Shown piece after piece: positions 8,312-17,606 of a stretch of 64,000 bases of DNA (position 1 is its first letter; every line of letters begins with the position of its first letter). Both the position numbers and the translations under genes were made by a program. Below the pieces are notes generated by a model. The model saw only the letters and a program-made list of their open reading frames with translations. It did not search any database and was not told the DNA's origin. The DNA is taken from positions 186,001-250,000 of the forward strand of contig NZ_PRDB01000009.1 in the NCBI RefSeq assembly GCF_002925905.1. The letters run 5' to 3'. The stretch comes from Klebsiella michiganensis (GTDB lineage: Bacteria; Pseudomonadota; Gammaproteobacteria; Enterobacterales; Enterobacteriaceae).

Positions 8312-9778
8312 TTAAGCGTTCAGCGTGCCGGCAATCGCCTGACGTGCGCCAAAAGCGGCGAGCTGATGCCATGCGGCGGTGATATGCGCGACAAACTGCG
8401 GGTTCTGCGGCAGGTCGCGGCCGAAGATCTCTTCAAGCGTAAGCAGGGCCGCCACGCGCTGGTGTTCATCGCTGGCAGAAACCCGTTTCTGCATCTTATC
8501 GGCCAGCGGATCGCGAATATCAATCGCATTTCCGGCATCGTCAATACCGCTGACGTAGCGCATCCAGCCGGCCACGCCGAGCGCCAGCAGCGGCCAGCGG
8601 CTGCCCCGAGCGAGATGGACGCGAATACCCTCAAGCATACGTTGCGGCAGCTTCTGGCTACCGTCCATGGCGATTTGCCAGGTGCGATGCTTCAGCGCCG
8701 GGTTGCTGAAGCGCTCGATCAGGCTGTCAGCGTACGCCGTCAGGTCAACGCCCTGAATGGATAAGGTCGGCGCCTGTTCGTCAAGCATCAGGCGGTAGGC
8801 GGCGCTGCGGAAAATCGGATCCTGCATGCAGTCGCTAATGTGCGCATGGCCAGCCAGATAGCCAAGCCAGGCGAGAAACGAGTGGCTACCGTTGAGCATC
8901 CGTAGCTTCATTTGTTCCCACGGTAAAACGTCATCGGTCATCTGGACGCCCGCGGTTTCCCAGTCCGGGCGACCGGCAACAAAGTTATCTTCAATGACCC
9001 ACTGGATAAAGGGTTCGCAGCTGATTGCGCAGGGGTCTTCCACGCCTAGCGTCGCGCTAATTTCTGCCAGCGACTCATCGGTGGCGGCGGGCACGATGCG
9101 GTCAACCATGGTACCGGGAAAGCTGACGTGTTCGGCGATCCACTGCGCCAGCTCCGGGTCCCGTTTTTCGGCCATTCCCAGCACGGCGTTTTTTACCACA
9201 TGTCCATTATCGGGAATATTATCGCAGGAGAGGACGGTAAACGGCGGTAGCCCCCGCTGTCGGCGGCGCGCCAGCGCTTCCACCAGAATGCCGGGAACCG
9301 ATTGCGGCAGCGTCGGATTTTGCAGATCGTGAATAATGCGCGGCTGCGTCATATCCAGCTGGCCGCTGGCCGGATCGATGCAGTAGCCCTTCTCGGTGAT
9401 GGTCAGAGAGACAATGGCGACCTGCGGTTCGCAAAATTTCTCAATAATGGCGGCCAGCGAATCCAGTTTCGCATTCAGACACTCATGAACGGCGCCGACA
9501 ATAATCGGCTGATTGCCCTCGGCGCCTTTTTCCAGCACGGTAAACAGGTGGTCCTGCTGGCGAAGCTGGCTCATCAGCCGATCGCCGCTGAACAGGCTAA
9601 TCTCACAAATCCCCCAGTCTCCGCCGCTGGCGTTGAGCACCCGATCGGTGAGAAGGGCCTGGTGCGCGCGATGAAACGCGCCAAAACCGAAATGCACAAT
9701 ACGCGAACGCAGCTGACTGCGATCGTATCGAGGAAGCTGTACGCCTTCCGGCAGCGTGGCTGTCGCAATGGTTGTCAT
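8312..9778 (-). CDS. yeiQ: YeiQ, mannitol dehydrogenase-family oxidoreductase
   Basis: An NAD-dependent polyol/hexuronate dehydrogenase of the mannitol dehydrogenase family, related to fructuronate reductase UxuB. It has 488 residues, equal to E. coli YeiQ. The N-terminal Rossmann region contains VHFGFGAFHRAHQ, and the C-terminal family motif KLRMLNGSHSFLAWLGYL supplies the catalytic Lys, Asn and His. The substrate is not established in E. coli. It is probably transcribed from its own promoter in the 280-bp gap after yeiP. Confidence 0.9.
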   Translation of the reverse strand: MTTIATATLPEGVQLPRYDRSQLRSRIVHFGFGAFHRAHQALLTDRVLNASGGDWGICEISLFSGDRLMSQLRQQDHLFTVLEKGAEGNQPIIVGAVHECLNAKLDSLAAIIEKFCEPQVAIVSLTITEKGYCIDPASGQLDMTQPRIIHDLQNPTLPQSVPGILVEALARRRQRGLPPFTVLSCDNIPDNGHVVKNAVLGMAEKRDPELAQWIAEHVSFPGTMVDRIVPAATDESLAEISATLGVEDPCAISCEPFIQWVIEDNFVAGRPDWETAGVQMTDDVLPWEQMKLRMLNGSHSFLAWLGYLAGHAHISDCMQDPIFRSAAYRLMLDEQAPTLSIQGVDLTAYADSLIERFSNPALKHRTWQIAMDGSQKLPQRMLEGIRVHLARGSRWPLLALGVAGWMRYVSGIDDAGNAIDIRDPLADKMQKRVSASDEHQRVAALLTLEEIFGRDLPQNPQFVAHITAAWHQLAAFGARQAIAGTLNA

Positions 9779-10011
9779 TCTTAATACACCTGATTAACCA
9801 ATAATTAACATGGTCAGTGTAAAGATATATGACAACAAATTAAATTGGTGAGCCTTATTTATCCGCTTAATGTGAGCTTGATCATGCAATTCTGTCGCGG
9901 TAAACGGTCAGGCCGCAAAGTATGCGGAGAGAGCCGGTGAGATTAGCGGTAACTTCGCTATTTTTGGTATAACAGCTTTTGGCGGAGGGGAGATTGCGGA
10001 TAAGGGGCTAA

Positions 10012-10037
10012 TAAAAAGGACAGCCGCTGGCTGCCCT
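10012..10037 (-). terminator. Rho-independent terminator of yeiP
   Basis: On the minus strand, a 9-bp stem AGGGCAGCC / GGCTGTCCT (one mismatch), 3-base loop, then TTTTTA. It begins 24 bp after the yeiP stop. Confidence 0.8.
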
Positions 10038-10060
10038 CCTGGATGTTGCAAACGCGGAGT

Positions 10061-10633
10061 TTAGTCCGCGCGGCCCATGTAGCGGCTCTCTTCGATATGG
10101 ATGCGGATACGCTCTCCCGCGCTCAGGTATTCAGGCACCTGAACAACAAGGCCGGTGCTCAGCGTCGCCGGTTTGTTACGGGCGCTTGCGGATGCGCCTT
10201 TGATACCCGGCGCCGTCTCAACGATTTCGAGATCCACGGTCTGCGGCAGTTCCAGCGCCAGCAGCTGGCCGTCCCAGGTCAGAACCTGCATATCCGGCAT
10301 GCCGCCTTCCGGCATAAACAGCAGCTCTTCTTCGATCTGCTCTTTGGTGAAGATATACGGGGTGTAATCTTCTTTATCCATAAAGACGTATTCGTTGCCA
10401 TCGATATAGGAGAAGTCAACGAAGCGGCGGGTCAGGGTGACGGTATCGACGATGTCGTCGCCTTTGAAGCGTTCTTCCACTTTCAGGCCGGTGCGTACAT
10501 CGGAGAAACGCATTTTGTACAGCGTCGCTGCGCCGCGGGCGCTGGGTGACTGAATATCAATATTTTTAACAATCAGCAGTTTGCCGTTGTAATTCAGCAC
10601 CATACCTTTTTTAATTTCATTCGCTCTTGGCAT
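10061..10633 (-). CDS. yeiP: YeiP (EfpL), elongation factor P-like protein
   Basis: A paralogue of elongation factor P that binds ribosomes stalled on polyproline-type sequences. It has 190 residues in the three-domain EF-P layout: N-terminal KOW-like domain ([18 protein letters not shown]), a middle OB domain ([17 protein letters not shown]) and a C-terminal OB domain ending in [16 protein letters not shown]. The loop tip that carries the modified lysine in EF-P reads SPSARGAAT here, with Arg in place of Lys, so modification by EpmA is not expected. It is monocistronic with its own terminator. Confidence 0.95.
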   Translation of the reverse strand: MPRANEIKKGMVLNYNGKLLIVKNIDIQSPSARGAATLYKMRFSDVRTGLKVEERFKGDDIVDTVTLTRRFVDFSYIDGNEYVFMDKEDYTPYIFTKEQIEEELLFMPEGGMPDMQVLTWDGQLLALELPQTVDLEIVETAPGIKGASASARNKPATLSTGLVVQVPEYLSAGERIRIHIEESRYMGRAD

Positions 10634-10781
10634 TGCAGTAATCCTGTCACTTAAAGGGTCGAAAATATCGCGTAAAACTACTCGCGCCGGGCCTTTCAGG
10701 CAAGTGGAATTCGTCGGTTTTGCTATCTTCAGGTAAAACGTTTAGGCTGGGCTGCTAAAAGCGTTATCGGAAGAGTCGATT

Positions 10782-11033
10782 ATGGAATGCCGCCCTGAAT
10801 GCGGAGCTTGCTGTATCGCTCCTTCTATCTCCAGCCCTATCCCGGGCATGCCGCAAGGCAAGCCGGCAAACACCCGCTGCGTGCAGCTATCGCAAAATAA
10901 TCTCTGCGCTATTTTTGGCTCGCCGTTAAGGCCGAAAGTGTGCGCCAGCCTGAAGCCGGAAGCGGAAATGTGCGCCACCAATCGCGAAGACGCCATGACC
11001 TGGCTGCTTCATCTTGAGCTGAGCACTTCGTGA
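10782..11033 (+). CDS. yeiW: YeiW, small cysteine-cluster protein (YkgJ family)
   Basis: An 83-residue protein with the YkgJ-family cysteine pattern: CRPECGACC near the N-terminus, then [15 protein letters not shown] and KVCASLKP and a further Cys. The spaced cysteines suggest a zinc or iron-sulfur site; the function is unknown in any species I know. It faces away from yeiP and converges on setB, as in E. coli. Confidence 0.85.
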   Translation: MECRPECGACCIAPSISSPIPGMPQGKPANTRCVQLSQNNLCAIFGSPLRPKVCASLKPEAEMCATNREDAMTWLLHLELSTS

Positions 11034-11058
11034 CGGTGCAAGCCCGCGCGGGATACCC

Positions 11059-12240
11059 TTAAACGTCTTTAATACGCCACAGGCAGGCCTGAGTGATGAC
11101 CCCCATCACCAGCGCAATCCAGAATACGGCGTGATAGCTCCAGACTTCCGCAACGACCCCCGCCAGCGAACCGGCGATAATCCAGCCAACGCGCGTGATA
11201 TTGGTATAAAGCGTGGTGGCCGCACCCGCCTGTCCGGGCATCAGGTCCTGGAAATAGAGCATGCCGATACCGGCCAGGATACCGATAAAAATGGCGTTCA
11301 GCGCCTGCAGGGCCAGCAGCAGTCCGGGGGTATGGACGGTTAGCATGCCAACGTAAAACAGCACGCCGGCCACCGCTGAGATGCGCATCAGGAAACGTTT
11401 GCCGAAGCGTTTGGCGTAGTAGCCCGCAATCAGCATGGTCGGGATTTCCAGCCCGGCGGCGGTGCCCATCATGACCCCGGCCAGCTTCTCCGGTAAATGC
11501 AGTTCATTGATGATAAACAGCGGCATATTAATGATGTACAGGCTGTTGATTCCCCACATCAGCGTACAGATGATAAACAGCAGCAGCGCGTCGCGGCGGT
11601 TGGTGCGCGGCGCTTCAAGATGGCCCGTAGCGAGCTTTGGCTCTTTACGCATGCTGGGAAGAAAAAACCAGACCATCGCGCCGCAGACCACAAAGGCAAC
11701 TGCCGCGCTGAGATACATCACCGTAAAGCCAAAACCCATGGCCAGCGCGTAGGCCAGCGGCGGTCCGATAACCCATGCCAGCGACACCTGAGCGCGCAGA
11801 ATCGAACTAAACATGACCGCCTCGCGGCCCGTTTTGTCCGCATGCTCGCGGGCGAGGGCAAACATCTGCGGGTTGGCGGTGGAGCCGAAGCTGCTGAGAA
11901 ATACCCCGATGAACAGCAAAATAAAGTAGTTACGGTTCCAGGCGAAGAGCATGCAGGCCAGCACGCCCATCAGGCAGCAGAAGACGATCAGCCGCTTGCG
12001 GTCGCCTTTGCGATCCGAACGCCCGGCGAGGAACTGGCTCACCAGAATGCCGATCACCGCGCTACCGGTAAAAAAGAAGCCGACCATCGCCGGTCGTACG
12101 TGAACCTCGTTCGTCAGAAACAGGCTCAGCGTTGGCGTCTGGAGTGCCCCGGCGATACCCGTCAGGAAGGCGACGATCAGAAAGGCGGAAGAGGTGAAAT
12201 CAAACCCGCGTCGTGGCAGGGCGGCGCTACTGTTTTGCAT
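11059..12240 (-). CDS. setB: SetB, sugar efflux transporter (MFS)
   Basis: A 12-helix major facilitator that exports sugars such as lactose and glucose analogues. The body is unmistakable: FLIVAFLTGIAGALQTPTLS in helix 1, FLAGRSDRKGDRKRL as the MFS loop 2-3 motif, and a C-terminus ending in RIKDV. I start at MQNSSAALP (393 residues, the E. coli length); an ATG four codons upstream (12252) is also possible, and neither has a clear ribosome-binding site. It is divergent from fruBKA, and the 319-bp shared gap carries Cra boxes, so fructose or central-carbon control is plausible (inference). Confidence 0.9.
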   Translation of the reverse strand: MQNSSAALPRRGFDFTSSAFLIVAFLTGIAGALQTPTLSLFLTNEVHVRPAMVGFFFTGSAVIGILVSQFLAGRSDRKGDRKRLIVFCCLMGVLACMLFAWNRNYFILLFIGVFLSSFGSTANPQMFALAREHADKTGREAVMFSSILRAQVSLAWVIGPPLAYALAMGFGFTVMYLSAAVAFVVCGAMVWFFLPSMRKEPKLATGHLEAPRTNRRDALLLFIICTLMWGINSLYIINMPLFIINELHLPEKLAGVMMGTAAGLEIPTMLIAGYYAKRFGKRFLMRISAVAGVLFYVGMLTVHTPGLLLALQALNAIFIGILAGIGMLYFQDLMPGQAGAATTLYTNITRVGWIIAGSLAGVVAEVWSYHAVFWIALVMGVITQACLWRIKDV

Positions 12241-12340
12241 GTCGGCGTTCATCGGTTTTCAGGAGTCGCGGAGTTTACGCCGTCACTCAGAAAATGAACA
12301 GTACCAGGGCACGAATAAATCAAAAAGACGTTTCAAAATC

Positions 12341-12365
12341 AAACTTCAGCAGAAAGCTGAAGTTT
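12341..12365. repeat. Terminator-like hairpin between setB and fruB
   Basis: A perfect 10-bp stem AAACTTCAGC / GCTGAAGTTT around the 5-base loop AGAAA. On the plus strand it runs into TTTTCCC; on the minus strand into GATTTTG. It lies about 100 bp upstream of setB and 207 bp upstream of fruB, in what should be divergent leader or promoter DNA. Confidence 0.65.
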
Positions 12366-12471
12366 TCCCGGCCTCGACGCTCCCGCTTCAGCAAAAGTGT
12401 GCTGTATCTCTAACTTCTGTTATCAGAAAACGAACTTTTCTTGCCTGGCGGCTAATAAAGGTACAGACTTC

Positions 12472-12485
12472 TTGAAACGTTTCAG
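12472..12485. promoter_or_regulatory. Cra (FruR) operator 1 for fruBKA
   Basis: TTGAAACGTTTCAG matches the Cra core TGAAACGTTTCA exactly. It is 87-100 bp upstream of the fruB ATG. Cra represses fruBKA until fructose 1-phosphate binds it (established for E. coli). Confidence 0.88.
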
Positions 12486-12536
12486 CGTCATCGGGAGATT
12501 CTCCGGCAGGTAGATGACGCATTTTTTCTCAAAGTA

Positions 12537-12550
12537 GCTGAAACGATTCA
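12537..12550. promoter_or_regulatory. Cra (FruR) operator 2 for fruBKA
   Basis: GCTGAAACGATTCA is a second Cra box, 52 bp centre to centre from... the first box lies 65 bp upstream. It is just ahead of the fruB ribosome-binding site (AGGAGAGGAG), so it would sit close to or after the transcription start. Confidence 0.85.
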
Positions 12551-12571
12551 ATTCAGCAGGAGAGGAGAACC

Positions 12572-13702
12572 ATGTTCCAGTTATCTGTGCAGGATATTCA
12601 TCCCGGTCAGCAGGCCGGTAATAAAGAAGAGGCTATTCGTCAGGTTGCCTCCGCGCTGGTCAGCGCGGGCAACGTGGCAGACGGCTACATCAACGGGATG
12701 CTGGCTCGCGAGCAGCAAACCTCCACTTTCCTTGGCAACGGTATTGCGATTCCGCACGGTACCACCGACACCCGCGATCAGGTACTGAAAACCGGCGTTC
12801 AGGTGTATCAGTTCCCGCAGGGCGTGACCTGGGGCGAAGGGCAAACCGCCTACGTCGCCATCGGTATTGCCGCCAGCTCGGATGAACACCTGGGGCTGCT
12901 GCGTCAGCTGACCCACGTGCTGAGCGACGACTCCGTTGCTGAACAACTTAAGTCCGCGACGACCGCTGAAGAGCTGCGCGCCCTGTTGATGGGTGAAAAG
13001 CAGAGCGAAGCGCTGAAGCTGGATAACGAGACGCTGACCCTGGACGTTGTCGCCAGCGACCTGCTGACCCTGCAGGCGCTGAATGCCGCTCGGCTGAAAG
13101 AAGCCGGCGCGGTCGATGCTTCCTTTGTTAGCCGTACGATTAATGATAAACCGCTGAACCTCGGTCAGGGCATCTGGCTGAACGACAGCACCGAAGGCAA
13201 CCTGCGCAGCGCCGTTGCCGTCAGCCGCGCGGCCAGCGCCTTTACCAGCGAAGAGCAGCCGGTTTCTCTGCTGATCACCGTCGCGATGGCCGATGACCAG
13301 CCAACTGCGGTGCTTAATCGCCTGAGCAATTTGCTGCTCGACAAAAAAGCTGACCGTTTGCTGAAGGCTGATGGTGCCACGCTGCTGGCGCTGCTGACCA
13401 GCGACGACGCGATTGCGGAAGATGTTCTCAGCGCGGAATACGTTATCCGCAACGAGCACGGGCTGCACGCGCGTCCCGGCACGATGCTGGTTAATACCAT
13501 TAAACAATTCTCCAGCGACATTACCGTCACCAACCTTGATGGTTCGGGCAAACCGGCCAACGGCCGCAGCCTGATGAAAGTCGTGGCGCTGGGCGTGAAA
13601 AAAGGTCACCGCTTGCGCTTTACCGCGCAGGGTGAAGATGCGCAGCAGGCGCTGGATGCGATTGGCGAAGCGATCGCCGCAGGCCTTGGGGAGGGCGCAT
13701 AA
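12572..13702 (+). CDS. fruB: FruB, fructose PTS EIIA-HPr fusion (diphosphoryl transfer protein)
   Basis: FruB passes phosphate from enzyme I to FruA during fructose import. In the 376 residues, an N-terminal EIIA domain has the phosphorylated His62 in GIAIPHGTT, a central linker/modulator domain follows, and a C-terminal HPr-like domain (FPr) has His299 in EHGLHARPG. These positions equal those of E. coli. The start follows a strong AGGAGAGGAG ribosome-binding site. It is the first gene of fruBKA and its stop abuts the fruK ATG. Two Cra boxes lie upstream. Confidence 0.97.
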   Translation: MFQLSVQDIHPGQQAGNKEEAIRQVASALVSAGNVADGYINGMLAREQQTSTFLGNGIAIPHGTTDTRDQVLKTGVQVYQFPQGVTWGEGQTAYVAIGIAASSDEHLGLLRQLTHVLSDDSVAEQLKSATTAEELRALLMGEKQSEALKLDNETLTLDVVASDLLTLQALNAARLKEAGAVDASFVSRTINDKPLNLGQGIWLNDSTEGNLRSAVAVSRAASAFTSEEQPVSLLITVAMADDQPTAVLNRLSNLLLDKKADRLLKADGATLLALLTSDDAIAEDVLSAEYVIRNEHGLHARPGTMLVNTIKQFSSDITVTNLDGSGKPANGRSLMKVVALGVKKGHRLRFTAQGEDAQQALDAIGEAIAAGLGEGA

Positions 13703-14641
13703 ATGAGCAGACGTGTCGCAACGATTACTTTAAACCCGGCCTATGACCTGGTGGGTTTTACCCCGGAAATTGAACGCGGTGAGGTTAACCTTGTTCGCAC
13801 TACCGGTTTGCACGCCGCAGGGAAGGGGATCAACGTTGCAAAAGTGCTGAAAGATCTCGGTATCGACGTCACCGTTGGCGGTTTCCTCGGTAAAGACAAT
13901 CAGGATGGTTTTCAGCAGCTGTTCAGCGAGCTGGGCATTGCTAACCGTTTTCAGGTTGTTCAGGGCCGTACCCGTATCAACGTCAAGCTGACGGAGAAAG
14001 ACGGCGAAGTCACCGATTTCAACTTCTCCGGCTTTGAAGTCACGCCGGGCGACTGGGAGCGTTTTGTTAACGATTCCCTGAGCTGGCTGGGCCAGTTCGA
14101 TATGGTTTGCGTGAGCGGTAGCCTGCCGTCTGGCGTCAGCCCGGAAGCGTTCACTGACTGGATGACCCGTCTGCGCAGCCAGTGCCCGTGCATCATTTTT
14201 GACAGCAGCCGCGAAGCGCTGGTTGCCGGTCTGAAAGCGGCGCCGTGGCTGGTTAAACCTAACCGCCGCGAGCTGGAAATCTGGGCGGGCCGCAAGCTGC
14301 CTGAAATGAAAGATGTGATTGAAGCCGCTCATGCGCTGCGTGAGCAGGGAATTGCCCACGTGGTTATCTCCCTTGGCGAAGAAGGCGCTCTGTGGGTTAA
14401 CGCATCCGGAGAGTGGATTGCCAAGCCGCCTTCCGTTGAAGTGGTAAGCACCGTTGGCGCCGGTGACTCCATGGTTGGCGGCCTGATTTATGGTCTGCTG
14501 ATGCGTGAGTCCAGCGAACATACGCTGCGCCTGGCAACGGCAGTTGCCGCGCTGGCGGTGAGTCAGAGCAATGTCGGTATTACCGATCGTACCCAGTTGG
14601 CCGCAATGATGGCGCGCGTCGACTTACAACCCTTTAATTAA
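13703..14641 (+). CDS. fruK: FruK, 1-phosphofructokinase
   Basis: FruK phosphorylates the fructose 1-phosphate made by the PTS to fructose 1,6-bisphosphate. The 312-residue protein is a PfkB/ribokinase-fold kinase: LHAAGKGINVAKVL near the N-terminus is the sugar-site signature, and VVSTVGAGDSMVGGLIYG near residue 250 holds the catalytic Asp of PfkB signature 2. Its ATG directly follows the fruB stop with GGGGAGGG upstream, so translation is coupled. By consuming fructose 1-phosphate it also removes the Cra inducer. Confidence 0.97.
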   Translation: MSRRVATITLNPAYDLVGFTPEIERGEVNLVRTTGLHAAGKGINVAKVLKDLGIDVTVGGFLGKDNQDGFQQLFSELGIANRFQVVQGRTRINVKLTEKDGEVTDFNFSGFEVTPGDWERFVNDSLSWLGQFDMVCVSGSLPSGVSPEAFTDWMTRLRSQCPCIIFDSSREALVAGLKAAPWLVKPNRRELEIWAGRKLPEMKDVIEAAHALREQGIAHVVISLGEEGALWVNASGEWIAKPPSVEVVSTVGAGDSMVGGLIYGLLMRESSEHTLRLATAVAALAVSQSNVGITDRTQLAAMMARVDLQPFN

Positions 14642-14657
14642 CAGCAGGAGAGGCATA

Positions 14658-16346
14658 ATGAAAACGCTGCTGATTATTGATGCCGGGCTTGGACAGGCTC
14701 GCGCCTATATGGCGAAGACCCTGTTAAGCACTGCGGCGCAAAAAGCGCAACTCGAACTGATTGATAACCCGAACGACGCTGAGCTGGCGATTGTGCTGGG
14801 CACGGCGCTGCCGGCCGACAGCGCGCTGAACGGCAAAAAGGTCTATCTCGGCGATATTAACCGCGCCGTAGCGCACCCGGAGCTCTTCCTCGGTGAGGCC
14901 AAAAGCCATGCAACGCCTTACAGCGCCCCGGCCGCTGCCGCTGTACCCGCAGCGACCAACGGTCCGAAACGCATCGTAGCGGTCACCGCCTGTCCGACCG
15001 GGGTGGCGCACACCTTTATGGCGGCGGAAGCGATTGAAACCGAAGCCAAAAAACGCGGCTGGTGGGTGAAAGTTGAAACGCGCGGCTCCGTGGGCGCGGG
15101 CAATGCAATCACCCCGGAAGAAGTTGAACAGGCGGATCTGGTGGTGGTGGCTGCCGATATCGAAGTGGATCTGGCGAAATTCGCCGGTAAGCCGATGTAT
15201 CGCACCACCACCGGTCTGGCGCTGAAGAAAACCGCTCAGGAGCTGGATAAAGCCGTTGTTGAAGCGAAACCGTATCAGCCTGCGGGTAAATCCCAGGCCG
15301 CGGCGGAAGGCAAAAAAGAGTCCGCTGGCGCCTATCGCCACCTGCTGACCGGCGTGTCGTACATGCTGCCGATGGTGGTGGCGGGCGGTCTGTGTATCGC
15401 GCTCTCCTTCGCTTTTGGTATTAAAGCCTTTGAAGTGAAAGACACCCTGGCCGCCGCGCTGATGCAAATCGGTGGGGGCTCAGCCTTCGCGCTGATGGTG
15501 CCGGTACTGGCGGGCTTTATCGCCTTCTCCATCGCTGACCGTCCGGGCCTGACGCCGGGTCTTATCGGCGGTATGCTGGCGGTAAGCACCGGGTCCGGCT
15601 TTATCGGCGGTATCATCGCTGGTTTCCTTGCCGGTTACGTGGCGAAAGCGATCAGTACGAAGCTGAAACTGCCGCAAAGTATGGAGGCGCTGAAGCCAAT
15701 CCTGATCATTCCACTGGTTTCCAGCCTGATCGTAGGTCTGGCGATGATTTACCTGATTGGTAAGCCCGTTGCCGGGATCCTCGAAGCGTTGACCCACTGG
15801 CTGCAAACCATGGGCACGGCGAACGCGGTTCTGCTCGGTGCGATCCTCGGCGGTATGATGTGTACCGACATGGGCGGTCCGGTGAACAAAGCGGCCTACG
15901 CCTTTGGTGTTGGTCTTCTGAGTACCCAAACCTATGCGCCGATGGCGGCCATTATGGCGGCGGGTATGGTTCCACCGCTGGCGCTGGGTCTGGCGACGCT
16001 GGTTGCGCGTAACAAGTTCGACAAAGCGCAGCAGGAAGGCGGTAAGGCCGCACTGGTTCTCGGCCTGTGCTTTATCACCGAAGGCGCGATTCCGTTCGCT
16101 GCTCGCGACCCGATGCGCGTCCTGCCCTGCTGTATCGTTGGCGGCGCGGTCACCGGCGCGATGTCCATGGCGGTCGGTGCTAAGCTGATGGCGCCGCACG
16201 GCGGTCTGTTCGTCCTGCTGATTCCTGGCGCGATTACGCCGGTACTCGGTTATCTGATGGCGATTGTCGTCGGTACGCTGGTCGCAGGGCTCTCCTACGC
16301 GGTGCTGAAACGTCCTGAAGTTCAGGTAGTCGAAAAAGCAGCCTGA
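14658..16346 (+). CDS. fruA: FruA, fructose-specific PTS EIIB'BC permease
   Basis: FruA imports fructose and phosphorylates it at position 1. The 562-residue protein has an N-terminal degenerate EIIB' domain (1-90), an Ala/Pro linker, an EIIB domain with the phosphorylated Cys112 in VTACPTGVAHTF, then a membrane EIIC domain with the GAIPFAARDP motif (about 475-485). Residue 112 is the same as in E. coli. It is the last gene of fruBKA, 16 bp after fruK, and is followed by a strong terminator. Confidence 0.97.
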   Translation: MKTLLIIDAGLGQARAYMAKTLLSTAAQKAQLELIDNPNDAELAIVLGTALPADSALNGKKVYLGDINRAVAHPELFLGEAKSHATPYSAPAAAAVPAATNGPKRIVAVTACPTGVAHTFMAAEAIETEAKKRGWWVKVETRGSVGAGNAITPEEVEQADLVVVAADIEVDLAKFAGKPMYRTTTGLALKKTAQELDKAVVEAKPYQPAGKSQAAAEGKKESAGAYRHLLTGVSYMLPMVVAGGLCIALSFAFGIKAFEVKDTLAAALMQIGGGSAFALMVPVLAGFIAFSIADRPGLTPGLIGGMLAVSTGSGFIGGIIAGFLAGYVAKAISTKLKLPQSMEALKPILIIPLVSSLIVGLAMIYLIGKPVAGILEALTHWLQTMGTANAVLLGAILGGMMCTDMGGPVNKAAYAFGVGLLSTQTYAPMAAIMAAGMVPPLALGLATLVARNKFDKAQQEGGKAALVLGLCFITEGAIPFAARDPMRVLPCCIVGGAVTGAMSMAVGAKLMAPHGGLFVLLIPGAITPVLGYLMAIVVGTLVAGLSYAVLKRPEVQVVEKAA

Positions 16347-16367
16347 TCGACCTATTAAATCGTTCTC

Positions 16368-16397
16368 AAGGGCAGAGTCTTCTCTGCCCTTTTTTTA
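16368..16397 (+). terminator. Rho-independent terminator of fruBKA
   Basis: Perfect 10-bp stem AAGGGCAGAG / CTCTGCCCTT with a 4-base loop and about seven T residues, starting 22 bp after the fruA stop. Confidence 0.93.
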
Positions 16398-16480
16398 TGC
16401 CTCATCTCCCCCCGCTCATCCTGCCGTATGTGCTCTCCTTCGCATTTTTAAACTGTTTAAAAACCATACGGGGCATTTTT

Positions 16481-16496
16481 TGTGATTTTGTTCATG
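16481..16496. promoter_or_regulatory. Possible CRP site upstream of psuK
   Basis: TGTGA, six bases, TCATG: a full left half-site and a 3/5 right half-site. It overlaps the first of two CATGTTCA octamers (16493-16500 and 16558-16565). The match is moderate only. Confidence 0.4.
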
Positions 16497-16550
16497 TTCA
16501 TATGAAATCCCTCTTGCTGACCTCTTTACTTTAAAAACATTGCGCTTAAC

Positions 16551-16584
16551 ATAAACACATGTTCACATTCAAACATGTGTTTAT
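16551..16584. repeat. 34-bp inverted repeat in the psuK leader
   Basis: Two perfect 13-base arms, ATAAACACATGTT and AACATGTGTTTAT, separated by the 8 bases CACATTCA. The repeat ends 87 bp before the psuK ATG. It could be a dimeric-regulator operator or form a leader hairpin. There is no T tract. The regulator of psuKGT is not known to me; yeiI, encoded convergently, has a DNA-binding-type domain. Confidence 0.7.
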
Positions 16585-16670
16585 TTGGGGGTGATGAATG
16601 GGAGTATGCTTATTTATTGATATTCAATAATTCCACTGCCATAGCATTTTTTATGCTGGAGGGTATTTTT

Positions 16671-17606
16671 ATGCCTGAAAATGATTACGTTGTAATTATT
16701 GGATCGGCAAATATGGATGTTGCTGGTTATTCCAATGTATCGTTGAACTATGCGGATTCTAACCCCGGGAAAATAAAATATACTCCCGGCGGCGTAGGGC
16801 GAAACATTGCGCAAAACATTGCCTTGTTAAATAAAACAGCGTGGCTATTATCGGTTGTCGGTGACGATTTTTATGGCCACTCTCTATTAAAACAAACGGC
16901 CCAGTCCGGGGTTCACGTCGATAAATGTCAGGTTATCCAGGGGGAAGGTACTTCAAGCTATTTATCGCTGCTTGATAATACCGGTGAAATGCTGGTGGCG
17001 ATTAATGATATGAGCATCACTGAACATATTACGCCAGCGTTTTTAAGACAGCATCATGATTTTATCCGCAATGCCGCGGTGATTGTCGTTGATTGCAATA
17101 TCAGCGAGGCCGCTCTCGCCTGGCTGATGGAAAATAGCGGCGCAACGCCCGTTTTTGTCGATCCGGTTTCAGCCTGGAAGTGCGTGAAAATCAGCCAGCA
17201 TCTGGGGCGTATTCACACCCTGAAACCGAACCGAATTGAAGCTGAAACGCTGAGCGGCATCGCGCTGTCCGGCACGGATGACGTCGCGCGCGTTGCCGAC
17301 TGGTTTCATCAGCGTGGCCTGAAGCGCCTGGTGCTGAGCATGGGCGGCGACGGGGTTTACTACAGTGAGAAAGAGGGCGAACGCGGCTGGTCAGCGCCGC
17401 TGAAAACTCAGGTCGTTAACGTCACCGGCGCCGGTGACGCCATGATGGCCGGCCTTGCCTGCTGCTGGCTCGACGGCTGTTCATTTTCGCAAGCGGTGAA
17501 GTTTGCTCAGGGATGCTCTTCTCTGGCGCTCTCATCGGAATTCACCAATAACCCTGAATTATCTTACGCCAACGTAAAAAAGGTAGTGGAGAAAGAATAT
17601 GTCTGA
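16671..17606 (+). CDS. psuK: PsuK, pseudouridine kinase
   Basis: PsuK phosphorylates pseudouridine to pseudouridine 5'-phosphate, the first step of its breakdown. The 311-residue PfkB-family protein has VIIGSANMDVAGY at the N-terminus, TPGGVGRNIAQNIALL (signature 1) and VNVTGAGDAMMAGLA (signature 2, catalytic Asp). I reject a start 32 codons upstream because the ATG at 16671 has a GGAGGG ribosome-binding site and matches the E. coli N-terminus. It overlaps psuG by 8 bp, so the two are coupled. The first third of the gene is richer in A and T than its neighbours. Confidence 0.94.
   Translation: MPENDYVVIIGSANMDVAGYSNVSLNYADSNPGKIKYTPGGVGRNIAQNIALLNKTAWLLSVVGDDFYGHSLLKQTAQSGVHVDKCQVIQGEGTSSYLSLLDNTGEMLVAINDMSITEHITPAFLRQHHDFIRNAAVIVVDCNISEAALAWLMENSGATPVFVDPVSAWKCVKISQHLGRIHTLKPNRIEAETLSGIALSGTDDVARVADWFHQRGLKRLVLSMGGDGVYYSEKEGERGWSAPLKTQVVNVTGAGDAMMAGLACCWLDGCSFSQAVKFAQGCSSLALSSEFTNNPELSYANVKKVVEKEYV

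Noticed and set aside
12581..13609. 342-codon open frame antisense to fruB
   Set aside because: Mirror of the FruB coding sequence, with no ribosome-binding site or family similarity.
16575..16670. 32-codon N-terminal extension of psuK
   Set aside because: It would overlap the 34-bp inverted repeat, lacks family similarity, and the ATG at 16671 has a strong ribosome-binding site.
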